A stretch of 64,000 bases of DNA from an uncultured Clostridia bacterium. GTDB lineage: Bacteria; Bacillota; Clostridia; TANB77; CAG-465. The notes under the pieces are model-generated. The model was not told where the DNA came from. It was given only the letters and a program-made list of their open reading frames with translations, and did not search any database. The stretch spans positions 186,001-250,000 of the forward strand of contig CALXJI010000002.1 in the NCBI GenBank assembly GCA_944388585.1, in the 5' to 3' direction. Shown piece by piece: positions 17,784-25,471 of this stretch; positions within the stretch are counted from its first letter, which is position 1, and each line of letters opens with the position of its first letter. The position numbers and the translations under genes were made by a program.

Positions 17784-17821
17784 ATTGATTACCTCACTTA
17801 TTAAAATAATTAAACTTATAC

Positions 17822-17842
17822 ATTTATAATTATATTATAAAT
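17822..17842. repeat. inverted repeat upstream of the VirB2-like gene
   Basis: ATTTATAAT and ATTATAAAT form a perfect 9-bp inverted repeat around a 3-base loop, inside the presumed promoter or 5' leader of the small membrane protein gene. It may be an operator or leader hairpin. The region is very AT-rich, so chance is possible. Confidence 0.35.
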
Positions 17843-17898
17843 AAAGTTAAATATCAAGTAATAGATACTAAAAAGTAAGAAAATGATTTATTTTACAT

Positions 17899-17931
17899 AA
17901 AAAATTCAAAAGTAAATTTTTACTTTTGAAT
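17899..17931 (-). terminator. terminator of the split TSUP transporter operon
   Basis: A perfect 13-bp stem (ATTCAAAAGTAAA/TTTACTTTTGAAT) with a 2-base loop, followed by six T on the minus strand, lies just past the 45-residue gene. Confidence 0.88.
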
Positions 17932-17939
17932 CTAATATT

Positions 17940-18077
17940 CTAAAAACTTATCTTTTTCTGCATTTTTCTAAATTTTCTTTTGCCTTGTTTTATTATATCA
18001 CAAAACATTTCATTTTTAATTACACCTAAACATGTTCCAGCTACCATTCCTATTATTGTTCCTTTTATAAATTCCAT
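17940..18077 (-). CDS. 45-residue small protein of the TSUP operon
   Basis: A short reading frame beginning MEFIKGTIIGMVAGTCLGVI and ending in a basic tail (QGKRKFRKMQKKISF). It has one short hydrophobic glycine-containing segment and many Lys/Arg, like small single-pass or YtxH-like membrane proteins. The ATG at 18077 is preceded by AAAGGAG at 9 bases; that site overlaps the stop of the upstream TSUP half-gene, so translation is probably coupled. It is followed directly by a strong terminator. I do not recognise a family. It could be an accessory subunit of the transporter or an unrelated small protein. Confidence 0.6.
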   Translation of the reverse strand: MEFIKGTIIGMVAGTCLGVIKNEMFCDIIKQGKRKFRKMQKKISF

Positions 18078-18081
18078 TTTA

Positions 18082-18468
18082 TCATTCTCCTTTCTTATAA
18101 TTATTATTCTCATTTTTAATATTAATTAAACTAGTAATTATTTCATATATACCAATAATTAGCATAAACATATAAAAAAATTTTTTTATTTGTTCCGAAT
18201 TAATATATTTGTTTAAAATCATTCCTAAAATACATCCAATAATAATAAAAAATAACGATTTAAAATATTTTTTATCAAATATTTTCTTATTTTTTAAGTT
18301 TTTAAATATAATAAATATTCCAACTGAAATAAATAATATTAAATTATATGTTCTTGCTTGATCAATATTTAAAAGTTCAAATAATAATGAAAGAATTATA
18401 AAAGACGATCCTCCTCCAATACCCATTCCTGATAGAAAAGAAGAAAGACATGCTATAAAATATATCAT
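18082..18468 (-). CDS. TSUP (TauE/SafE) transporter, half-size subunit 2
   Basis: A 128-residue membrane protein with about four membrane segments, corresponding to one half of an eight-segment TauE/SafE sulfite/organosulfonate exporter-type permease. The N-terminal SGMGIGGGSSFIIL is the glycine motif found once per half in TSUP proteins. The ATG at 18468 overlaps the stop of the other half by four bases (ATGA) and has GGAGG 5 bases upstream, so this is a clean translationally coupled gene pair and not a frameshift. The two halves probably form a heterodimer. Substrate is not known. Confidence 0.78.
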   Translation of the reverse strand: MIYFIACLSSFLSGMGIGGGSSFIILSLLFELLNIDQARTYNLILFISVGIFIIFKNLKNKKIFDKKYFKSLFFIIIGCILGMILNKYINSEQIKKFFYMFMLIIGIYEIITSLINIKNENNNYKKGE

Positions 18469-18812
18469 TTTAACCTCCATAAGCTATAAAAGCTTAAAAT
18501 AAAAAGGAATAATCCAGATATTAAGTTTAAAATATTATTATTCATTTTTTTCATTACAACATTTCCTAGATATCCAAAAATTAATGATATAACCACAAAA
18601 ATTAAGCAAGTAATAAGATTAATATCTGATTTTGAAAAAAAATAAATAAACGTAGGAATTGAAATTATTGGCATTACACTTAGGGAAAATTCTCTTGATT
18701 TTTTAGTGTCTTGTTTTAAGATATAAATTAAATAAAATATTAATATTTGTCCTGCTCCTGAAGAGAAAAGTCCATTCAATATTCCTACAATAATGTATAC
18801 AATAACTTCCAT
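18465..18812 (-). CDS. TSUP (TauE/SafE) transporter, half-size subunit 1
   Basis: A 115-residue membrane protein with about four segments. It begins MEVIVYIIVGILNGLFSSGAGQILIFY, the first-half TSUP glycine motif. It is followed with a 4-base overlap by the second half and then by a 45-residue small protein, making a three-gene operon that ends at a terminator. Full-length TSUP proteins of about 250 residues are internal duplications, so separately coded halves preserve a likely ancestral form. Family members move sulfite, sulfoacetate and other small anions; the substrate here is unknown. Confidence 0.78.
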   Translation of the reverse strand: MEVIVYIIVGILNGLFSSGAGQILIFYLIYILKQDTKKSREFSLSVMPIISIPTFIYFFSKSDINLITCLIFVVISLIFGYLGNVVMKKMNNNILNLISGLFLFILSFYSLWRLK

Positions 18813-18847
18813 ATTTATATTATTTGTAAAAAAAATAAATTTATAAA

Positions 18848-18872
18848 AATAAAAAGCACATAAGTGCTTTTT
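18848..18872 (-). terminator. terminator after hflX
   Basis: The stem AAAAAGCAC/GTGCTTTTT with a 4-base loop begins inside the stop region of hflX and has a following T run on the minus strand. Confidence 0.8.
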
Positions 18873-20130
18873 ATTTTACATATTCTTTATATTTATTATA
18901 CTGAGAAAGTCTACATTCAATATCTATCAAAGTACCATTTTCTGTATATTCTGTATTAAGTACATTAGCATTATCCATTAAATACGATAAAACACTACCT
19001 TCAGAAAACGGAATAAGCATATTACATCTTTTATAATTTTTAAATAATCTATCGACTATCATATCTATAAGTTCATTCATTCCTCTTTTTTGTTTAATAG
19101 ATAAATATATCTCATTTTCATCTATTAAAGGAAGCTTATCTAACATAAGTTCAGATTTGTTATACACATATATAATTGGTATATCTATAACTCCCAATTT
19201 TTCTAACGTTTGCTTTGTAACTTGAATATGATCATAAAAATTAGGATCTGAATAGTCTATTACTTCTAAAAGTAAGTCTGCATTTTTTATTTCTTCAAGA
19301 GTTGATCTAAAAGCTTTTACCAAATCATGTGGTAAATCGCTTATAAATCCTACAGTATCAGATAGCAAAAATTTTCTATTATCTTCTAATTCTATTTTTC
19401 TAACTGATGTTTCTAGAGTTGCAAATAACATATCTTTTTCTAAGACTCTCTTTTCATCATCTTTTACAAACCTATCAATCATATAATTCATTAAACTAGA
19501 TTTTCCGGCATTAGTATATCCAACTAAAGATACTAAAGGAAGATCTGATTCTTCTCTTCTTTTTCTTTGTACTTCTCTATCTTTAGATAATTCTTCCAAT
19601 TCTTTTTTTAACTCTGTAAGTTTTGACTCTATTCTTCTTCTGTCTAATTCTAATTTTTTTTCTCCAGCACCTTTATTACTAAGCCCTGCGCCTGCTCCTT
19701 GTCTTCCAAGATTAGTACGCATTCCAACAAGTCTTGGTAACATATACTCAAGTCTTGCGACTTCTACCTGCAATTTTGCCTCTTTAGTTCTTGCTCTTTT
19801 GGAAAATATTTCAAGTATTAAAGATGTCTTGTCTAACACACTACAATTTATAATATCTTGTAAATTTCTAAGTTGTGTTGGAGATAATTCATTATTAAAA
19901 ATTACTAAATCTACATTTAAAGTATCTGCTATTTTAGATATTTCTTCTGCTTTTCCTTTACCTATATATAATGCTCTATTTATTTCAAATAAATTTTGTA
20001 TTTCTCTTGATACTACATCTATTTCACATGCATTTGCTAGTCTTTCAAGCTCATCCATTTTTTCATCAAAATCTTTTTCAAAATCTATATTAGCACCAAC
20101 TAACAAAGCTTTTTTTCTTTCCTGCTCCAT
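18871..20130 (-). CDS. hflX: GTPase HflX
   Basis: A 419-residue ribosome-associated GTPase. The N-terminal HflX domain includes VIFNNELSPTQLRNLQDI and DKTSLILEIFSKRARTKEAKLQVELA-like sequence, then the glycine-rich linker (MRTNLGRQGAGAGLSNKGAGEKKLELDRRRI), a coiled coil and the G domain with G1 SLVGYTNAGKSSL, G3 LSDTVGFISDLP and G4 YNKSEL. HflX splits stalled or heat-damaged 70S ribosomes and dimers. It is normal in length. The ATG at 20130 has AGGTGA upstream. It stands alone between two terminators. Confidence 0.95.
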   Translation of the reverse strand: MEQERKKALLVGANIDFEKDFDEKMDELERLANACEIDVVSREIQNLFEINRALYIGKGKAEEISKIADTLNVDLVIFNNELSPTQLRNLQDIINCSVLDKTSLILEIFSKRARTKEAKLQVEVARLEYMLPRLVGMRTNLGRQGAGAGLSNKGAGEKKLELDRRRIESKLTELKKELEELSKDREVQRKRREESDLPLVSLVGYTNAGKSSLMNYMIDRFVKDDEKRVLEKDMLFATLETSVRKIELEDNRKFLLSDTVGFISDLPHDLVKAFRSTLEEIKNADLLLEVIDYSDPNFYDHIQVTKQTLEKLGVIDIPIIYVYNKSELMLDKLPLIDENEIYLSIKQKRGMNELIDMIVDRLFKNYKRCNMLIPFSEGSVLSYLMDNANVLNTEYTENGTLIDIECRLSQYNKYKEYVK

Positions 20131-20162
20131 ATAATCACCTGAAAATATTATAACATATGAAG

Positions 20163-20196
20163 TAAAAAAAAGATAGGTAAAAAACTACCTATCTTA
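20163..20196 (-). terminator. bidirectional-looking terminator
   Basis: A 9-bp stem (AGATAGGTA/TACCTATCT) flanked by A and T runs lies just after the stop at 20205 and upstream of hflX. Confidence 0.8.
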
Positions 20197-20204
20197 AATA
20201 TTAT

Positions 20205-20879
20205 TTACCATATTCTTGTTATAGTATTATTATATATAGTACATATATCGTGGTTATTTCCATCAGTATCAACTCCAACAATTGTACGTAATTGACGTCC
20301 TTGTCCATCAGTTAAAGTTGTAACAAACAATCTACAAATGTTAGAAACAGAATCGATTTTAGTCATATTATCTCCATTATTTCCAAGTAAATTAATATAT
20401 ACATTTCCTGATTCACCTAAAATACATGTTGCTATATTTGAGCCATCACTTATCCAAGTTCTAACCACATCAACTATATTTTCATCAATAGTATATGTAT
20501 GTTTTTCATTGCTATTTGATGAAGAGCTTTGATAGTTTGCAGTATTTCCTTTTATATGACATGATCCTGTATCTGTGTAGCAAACATATCCGTCATAAGA
20601 TAATTTTTCGCCATTATAAGTTGAGCCTTTTTCGTAATCAAATTTTGGTATAATTAGTTTTTCAACAGTTTGAACCTCATTTTGAGTGCCATCTGCTTCT
20701 CCTCCTTGACCTAACTGAGTTTCAATTTCCTGTTTCTCATTAGTCAAAGATTCAACCTGAGCTATTAATTCATTTATCTTTTCATCAGAATTTAAAAACT
20801 TGTACCCAAAGAAGAAAGATAAAGCTCCTAAAAATACAATTACTACTATTAAAATTATCACGGTTACTTTACTTTTCAT
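20205..20879 (-). CDS. Membrane-anchored extracellular protein of unknown function
   Basis: A 224-residue protein with one N-terminal membrane helix (about 5-26), then a coiled-coil stretch (SDEKINELIAQVESLTNEK) and a soluble C-terminal domain of about 140 residues with YVCYTDTGSCHIKGN, WISDGSNIATCILGESG and VVGVDTDGN-like segments. Two pairs of Cys could form disulfides outside the cell. I do not recognise the C-terminal domain. The gene is single, with AGGAGG before the ATG and terminators on both sides. It may be a surface sensor or a lectin-like domain, but neither is supported. Confidence 0.6.
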   Translation of the reverse strand: MKSKVTVIILIVVIVFLGALSFFFGYKFLNSDEKINELIAQVESLTNEKQEIETQLGQGGEADGTQNEVQTVEKLIIPKFDYEKGSTYNGEKLSYDGYVCYTDTGSCHIKGNTANYQSSSSNSNEKHTYTIDENIVDVVRTWISDGSNIATCILGESGNVYINLLGNNGDNMTKIDSVSNICRLFVTTLTDGQGRQLRTIVGVDTDGNNHDICTIYNNTITRIW

Positions 20880-20941
20880 ATATAAAACCTCCTACATAAA
20901 TAGTAGCATAAATTATATAATAATAGCAATAAAAAAATAGC

Positions 20942-20976
20942 AAAAAAAATCTAGCAAATATTATTTACTAGATTTT
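20942..20976 (-). terminator. terminator after the PHP phosphatase gene
   Basis: A stem AAAATCTAG/CTAGATTTT lies across the end of the gene and is followed by a T run on the minus strand. Confidence 0.7.
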
Positions 20977-21710
20977 GGATACCATATATTAATTTCTTCA
21001 TTACTTAATACTTTTTGTGGGTTTTCATATATTATCTTTTCATATATATCATCATCATTTATTACTTTTTTTATCTTTTTTATTGCCTTATCATACACAT
21101 CATACACAGTGTTATTGTGTGAATCTGTTGCTAAAAAATGTACCATATTATTTTTTAACATCTTTTCTATATTCTTCTTTGCATCTTTTCCATACTTTCC
21201 AGTAATACTTCCAATATTACTTTGAAGTAATATACCAGATTCTATAAGATTTATTAATGATTTAAAATTTTTTGTAACAAAATCATATCTTTCTGGATGA
21301 GCTAAAATAGGTGTAAAACCTGCATCTTGTAATTTATTAAACTCATCGTATACATTCATTGGAATAATACTATTAAAAAGAGGTAATTCAACAAGTACAT
21401 ATCTTGAATTTGCAAGTGTACTTACTTTCTTTTCTTTTATTAACTTAACAATATCATTTGTAAAAAATATTTCATTTCCTTCATAAACTTTTACATTTAT
21501 ATTTTCAATCTCAAACATCTCATTTAATTTTTTTATGTTATTAATAAAAGTCTTGTTCTCAATTTCATTATCATGAATTATATAATGAGATGTTGTAAAA
21601 ATCCCGTCATAGCCTAATTTTTCTGCTTTTTTAGCCATATCTAACGATGCATTTATATCTGTTGCACCATCATCTGTATATGGTAATATATGACAATGTA
21701 TATCTAACAT
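20961..21710 (-). CDS. CpsB/CapC-type tyrosine phosphatase (PHP domain)
   Basis: A 249-residue manganese-dependent phosphatase of the PHP family (CpsB/YwqE). It starts MLDIHCHILPYTDDGA, where HxH and DD bind metal, and has TSHYI, YEGNEIFF, PILAHPERY and LATDSHN, all metal-site motifs. Such enzymes dephosphorylate bacterial tyrosine kinases such as the CpsD-like protein encoded just upstream. The ATG at 21710 has AAGGAG 5 bases upstream and is preferred over the in-frame ATG at 21725, which would include that site. A hairpin terminator separates it from the kinase gene. Confidence 0.88.
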   Translation of the reverse strand: MLDIHCHILPYTDDGATDINASLDMAKKAEKLGYDGIFTTSHYIIHDNEIENKTFINNIKKLNEMFEIENINVKVYEGNEIFFTNDIVKLIKEKKVSTLANSRYVLVELPLFNSIIPMNVYDEFNKLQDAGFTPILAHPERYDFVTKNFKSLINLIESGILLQSNIGSITGKYGKDAKKNIEKMLKNNMVHFLATDSHNNTVYDVYDKAIKKIKKVINDDDIYEKIIYENPQKVLSNEEINIWYPKSSK

Positions 21711-21731
21711 ATAATCTCCTTTCAAAAAAAT

Positions 21732-21755
21732 AAAGTAAGTAAAAATACTTACTTT
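21732..21755 (-). terminator. intra-operon hairpin between kinase and phosphatase genes
   Basis: A perfect 10-bp stem (AAAGTAAGTA/TACTTACTTT) with a 4-base loop, followed on the minus strand by seven T, has the form of an intrinsic terminator. It lies after the kinase stop and directly before the phosphatase ribosome-binding site, so it should lower phosphatase expression relative to the kinase unless read through. Confidence 0.7.
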
Positions 21756-21763
21756 ACTTATAA

Positions 21764-22486
21764 TTATTTTTCAAGAACATATTTTTGATAAGATTTTGAA
21801 TATTCTCTTCTTCTATCTGTTGCTATCTGATTTAATATAATTCCAGGTATTTTTCCGCCAACAGCTTCAATAGCTTTTTTAGTATTTAATAATAATTCTT
21901 TTTTAGTCTTTCTAGAACAAGCTACTAAAAACATATAATCTACTTTTTTTGCGTAAATTAAAGCATCTGTTATTATGGAAGCTGGCGGAGTATCTATAAT
22001 AATCAAATCAAACTCCTTCTTTAACAATTCAAGTAAAAAATCTATATTTGCTGTTCCTAATAGTTCAGAAGGATTAAAAGGTACTGGTCCTGAAGTTAAA
22101 AGATATACGTTATTTATTTGTGTATCTTGTATTTTTATTTTTAGATCTTCTTCTATTTTTTCAACTTTTTCTTTTTCCATTTTTCCTCTTAATTCTTTTA
22201 ATAAATCAGAAAAACCTGTTCTATTAGATTTTTTAAATATTCTATGTTGTCTACCTTTTCTTAAATCAGAATCAATTATTAATACTTTTTTTCCATATTG
22301 TGCACAAGAAATAGCTAAATTTGCACTAACCCAGCTTTTTCCCTCACCAGTATTTGTACTAGTTATACATATTACTTTACTACTATTATCTTCAAATAAA
22401 TATAATAAATTAGTTCTAAATAATCTAAAAGATTCTGATATAGGTGAACGTGGGAAATCATTTACAACTATTTCACTCTTTTCCAT
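21764..22486 (-). CDS. CpsD/CapB-type bacterial tyrosine kinase (BY-kinase)
   Basis: A 240-residue cytoplasmic BY-kinase. Walker A is ITSTNTGEGKSWVSANLA, Walker A' is VLIIDSDLRKGRQHRIF and Walker B is LIIIDTPPAS. The C-terminal tail holds a Tyr cluster (RREYSKSYQKYVLEK) of the kind that is autophosphorylated. It works with the membrane modulator encoded immediately upstream, with which it overlaps, and is reversed by the PHP phosphatase downstream. Such trios usually regulate capsule or exopolysaccharide assembly. No glycosyltransferase or Wzy/Wzx gene is in this window, so the targets may be elsewhere in the genome. Confidence 0.9.
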   Translation of the reverse strand: MEKSEIVVNDFPRSPISESFRLFRTNLLYLFEDNSSKVICITSTNTGEGKSWVSANLAISCAQYGKKVLIIDSDLRKGRQHRIFKKSNRTGFSDLLKELRGKMEKEKVEKIEEDLKIKIQDTQINNVYLLTSGPVPFNPSELLGTANIDFLLELLKKEFDLIIIDTPPASIITDALIYAKKVDYMFLVACSRKTKKELLLNTKKAIEAVGGKIPGIILNQIATDRRREYSKSYQKYVLEK

Positions 22487-23208
22487 TTTAATAGTCCTCC
22501 TTCTTCATTATCTTCTAATTTAGGAATTGATGCAATTACAGGTATATTTACTAATGCTTCAATGTCTTTTTCATCTTTTACTGTATCATCAAAATAAACA
22601 ATTAAAAATACAACACCACAAGATAATATCAAACCAACCATAGCAAATATTACTATATTTTTTACTGTTCCTATATTATAAGGTAAGCTACTTGGTTCTG
22701 CAATATCTATTATAGATAAGTTATCTATTTTATATATTTGATTTACTTTCTCTCTAAATACTTCTGCTAAAGAATTAGCTATATCTGCACTAAGTTTTGA
22801 ATCCTCATTAGATACAGTTATCTCTATTAACTCAGTATCATCTTTTGATGTTACTGTTACATTAGAAATAAATTCATCAACACTCATATTTAATCCTAGA
22901 GTATTTATTACTTCTTTTGCAATAGTCTTACTTTTAATTATTTCACTATATGTTGATACAAGTTTTGAGTTTAAAGTTACATCATTTTGTGTTATTGCTT
23001 CACTATCTATATTTCCATTTATTTGAGTATTTGTAGTATTATCTGTTGACTTTGAAAGAACAAATGTAGTACTTGCTCTATACATAGGCGTTACCAAAAA
23101 CTTAGAATAAATTAGACCTGCTACCGCAAATATTATTACAGTTGCTATTATATATTTTAATTTTTTCTTTAGAGCATATAATATCTCAATTATATCTAAC
23201 TCTTCCAT
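22468..23208 (-). CDS. Wzz/CapA-type chain-length modulator and BY-kinase activator
   Basis: A 246-residue membrane protein with two membrane segments at about 19-39 and 180-202 and an extracellular domain between, ending in a cytoplasmic tail that activates the partner kinase. It starts MEELDIIEILYALKKKLKYI, typical of the Wzz domain. SLPYNIGTVKNIVIFAMVG carries a Pro just before the second helix, a Wzz mark. The start at ATG 23208 has GGGAGG 5 bases upstream; upstream in-frame codons lack a site. It overlaps the kinase gene by 19 bases, so the two are translationally linked. Confidence 0.88.
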   Translation of the reverse strand: MEELDIIEILYALKKKLKYIIATVIIFAVAGLIYSKFLVTPMYRASTTFVLSKSTDNTTNTQINGNIDSEAITQNDVTLNSKLVSTYSEIIKSKTIAKEVINTLGLNMSVDEFISNVTVTSKDDTELIEITVSNEDSKLSADIANSLAEVFREKVNQIYKIDNLSIIDIAEPSSLPYNIGTVKNIVIFAMVGLILSCGVVFLIVYFDDTVKDEKDIEALVNIPVIASIPKLEDNEEGGLLKWKRVK

Positions 23209-23283
23209 TTTTTCCTCCCTTAAAACACGTAAAAATATTATATCATACATTACATAAAAATGCAATCTTTATTATATATTTTA

Positions 23284-23315
23284 TAAAAAAATATCTTAAG
23301 TTTTACCTTAAGATA
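23284..23315 (-). terminator. terminator after the phosphoesterase gene
   Basis: The 9-bp stem TATCTTAAG/CTTAAGATA with a 6-base loop is followed by seven T on the minus strand and lies 5 bases past the stop at 23320. Confidence 0.85.
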
Positions 23316-23319
23316 CATT

Positions 23320-24165
23320 TTATTTGTTTAAAATAACTTCTACAATTTCTGGTCTATTAAACATTCTAATTGGAATTGACGCATTTCCCATACCTGAACT
23401 TGTAACTATTGTAGTGCTATCTTCTTCTACTTTTCCATAAGAATATTTAGGAAAAAATTTTCTCCTTGGAGATAAAAGACACATCTTTCCAAAACGTATA
23501 AGACCTCCATGAACATGACCAGAAAATACTAAATCAACTCCTAATTCTTTATATAACTTAAAATTTTCGGGATCATGAGCTATTAAAATATTAAATTTTG
23601 TACTATCTATATTTTTTAATTTATCATACATATAGCTAATATACTTATTTTTTCTATCTAATGTTAATTTTTTTGGTTGCATGTTTTCTCTAAATTTTAA
23701 TGCATTAATTACTATTTCATCTTTATTTTTAACTAGTTTCTCTTTTCCATTTATAATTACATGAACACCTAATTTTTTTAATTTTTCTAAATACTCTTTA
23801 TATTTAACATACCCTAATTTTCTCTCATGATTTCCTATAGAATAGTATACAGGATAATTTAGATATATATCTTTATACATATTAATAAATCTATCAATAT
23901 TTTTTTCTCTTTTATCTACTATATCTCCACTCATTAATACCACATCTGGATTTATTTTATTTATTTTTTGTATAACTTTTTCGTTATTTTTTCCAAATAT
24001 TTTACTATGTACATCACTTATATGAACTATCTTAAATCCGTCAAATTCATTAGGTATTTTTTTATTTTTAATATTATACTTTTTTATAATTAGACAATTA
24101 TTACTAATATATACTAAAGTATATATTAGTAATATAACTATTAGTAATAAACTAATATATATCAT
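23320..24165 (-). CDS. Membrane-anchored metallophosphoesterase (YkuE-like)
   Basis: A 281-residue calcineurin-type phosphoesterase with one N-terminal membrane helix (about 1-20). Metal-binding motifs are in order: KIVHISDVHSKIFG (DxH), VLMSGDIVDKRE (GDxxD), YYSIGNHERKLG (GNHE), ILIAHDPENF and LVFSGHVHGGLIRFG (GHxH). The residue pattern and anchor match YkuE/YaeI-like phosphoesterases acting at the membrane. The usual twin-arginine signal is not visible. The ATG at 24165 has AGGTGA upstream. Substrate unknown; phospholipid or nucleotide diesters are possible. Confidence 0.88.
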   Translation of the reverse strand: MIYISLLLIVILLIYTLVYISNNCLIIKKYNIKNKKIPNEFDGFKIVHISDVHSKIFGKNNEKVIQKINKINPDVVLMSGDIVDKREKNIDRFINMYKDIYLNYPVYYSIGNHERKLGYVKYKEYLEKLKKLGVHVIINGKEKLVKNKDEIVINALKFRENMQPKKLTLDRKNKYISYMYDKLKNIDSTKFNILIAHDPENFKLYKELGVDLVFSGHVHGGLIRFGKMCLLSPRRKFFPKYSYGKVEEDSTTIVTSSGMGNASIPIRMFNRPEIVEVILNK

Positions 24166-24208
24166 TTTATCACCTACTAAAATTATAAACTATTTTTCTT
24201 ATTAAAAC

Positions 24209-24248
24209 AATAAAATAGATAAATGATGTTAAGTCATTTATCTATTTT
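24209..24248 (-). terminator. terminator after fprA
   Basis: A perfect 15-bp stem (AAAATAGATAAATGA/TCATTTATCTATTTT) with a 7-base loop lies at the end of the gene. T-rich flanks on both sides. Confidence 0.85.
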
Positions 24249-24251
24249 ATA

Positions 24252-25457
24252 TCAAACATCCATAACTTTTTTAGCAAATTTTTCCCCAATATCTTTTAAT
24301 TGTTCAATATCGAATTCAGAAGGATTAAGCTTTATTCTAATAGGTTCAAAAGGTACATTAAATTTTAGCATTTTAAAGCATGTCATTATATTAAGTGGCG
24401 CTTCGCCACTCCAAGCATACGACCCGAAAGATAAAGCATACATTCCTTTATTTATTACTGGGTTTAATATTGTCATAGCTTCATATATTTGAGGCAAAGT
24501 ATCAGATAATATTGTAGGAGAACCAAACATAATACCATTAGATGTAGAAATATCATATTGTGCTTGTTTCATATCTGCTACTTGTAAATCGTATTCTTTT
24601 ACTTCGACATTACATCTTCTTGCTCCATCTGCAAGAGCTTGTGCCATTTTCTTAGTATATCCATATGAAGAAACATAGCATATTGTAATTTTCATTTTTT
24701 CTGGCTCTTCTACATTACACCACTGTTTATACATTTGAATATACTTATCTATATCTTTTCGTATAATAAGACCATGCCCTGGACATATGTATTCTAAAGG
24801 TATAAGAGAAATTTTATTTAATGCATTCATCAGAAAAGGATTTTTAAAAGGTCCAAGTATATTATCAAAATAATATTTATATTGTTCCACTATTACATTA
24901 TTTGTTAATACTTCATCTGGCTCTTCTAAATCATTGTATAATTTTTCACTTGCATAGTGTAACCCAAAAGAATCACATGTAAATAGCATTTTATCTTCTT
25001 TTAAATATGTATACATTGAATCAGGCCAATGTAACATTGGAAAAGCAAAAAATTTTAATTCTTTATCTCCAAGTTCTATACTATCATTTGCAGTTAAAAC
25101 ATTAGATTTAAAATCAAAATTAATTATATTTCTTACAAAGTCAATTGCCATCTTTGTACCACACACTTCAATATTAGGATTTATTTTTAACAATCTTTCT
25201 ATTGATCCTGAATGATCTGGTTCACTATGATTTACAATCAAATAGTCTACATTTTCTATTTTTACATATTTTTCTATATTATTTATATATTCATCCACAA
25301 ATTGATTTTTAACAGTATCAATTAAAGCAACCTTTTGACTACCTTTCACAAGATATGCATTGTATGATGTTCCATAATCTGCTCTCATAATAACGTCAAA
25401 CACCTTAATTTCTTTATCTAATACGCCAACATAATATACATTATTCTTTATTTCCAT
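24252..25457 (-). CDS. fprA: Flavodiiron protein (A-type flavoprotein FprA)
   Basis: A 401-residue soluble enzyme that reduces O2 to water (or NO to N2O), protecting anaerobes. The N-terminal metallo-beta-lactamase-like domain holds the diiron ligands in NHSEPDHSGSIE, PMLHWPDSM, CDSFGLHYA and CPGHGLI. The C-terminal flavodoxin domain (from about 255) has ICYVSSYGYTKKMAQALADG for FMN phosphate binding and LSFGSYAWSGEAP. It is normal in size, with no rubredoxin or NADH domain fused, so a separate rubredoxin or F420/NADH partner must supply electrons; none is adjacent. Confidence 0.94.
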   Translation of the reverse strand: MEIKNNVYYVGVLDKEIKVFDVIMRADYGTSYNAYLVKGSQKVALIDTVKNQFVDEYINNIEKYVKIENVDYLIVNHSEPDHSGSIERLLKINPNIEVCGTKMAIDFVRNIINFDFKSNVLTANDSIELGDKELKFFAFPMLHWPDSMYTYLKEDKMLFTCDSFGLHYASEKLYNDLEEPDEVLTNNVIVEQYKYYFDNILGPFKNPFLMNALNKISLIPLEYICPGHGLIIRKDIDKYIQMYKQWCNVEEPEKMKITICYVSSYGYTKKMAQALADGARRCNVEVKEYDLQVADMKQAQYDISTSNGIMFGSPTILSDTLPQIYEAMTILNPVINKGMYALSFGSYAWSGEAPLNIMTCFKMLKFNVPFEPIRIKLNPSEFDIEQLKDIGEKFAKKVMDV

Positions 25458-25471
25458 TTTAACTTTCCTTT

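Noticed and set aside
18082-18812. Split TSUP gene as a frameshift
   Set aside because: The second half has its own GGAGG and an ATGA overlap, and both halves begin with their own glycine motif, so they are two true genes.
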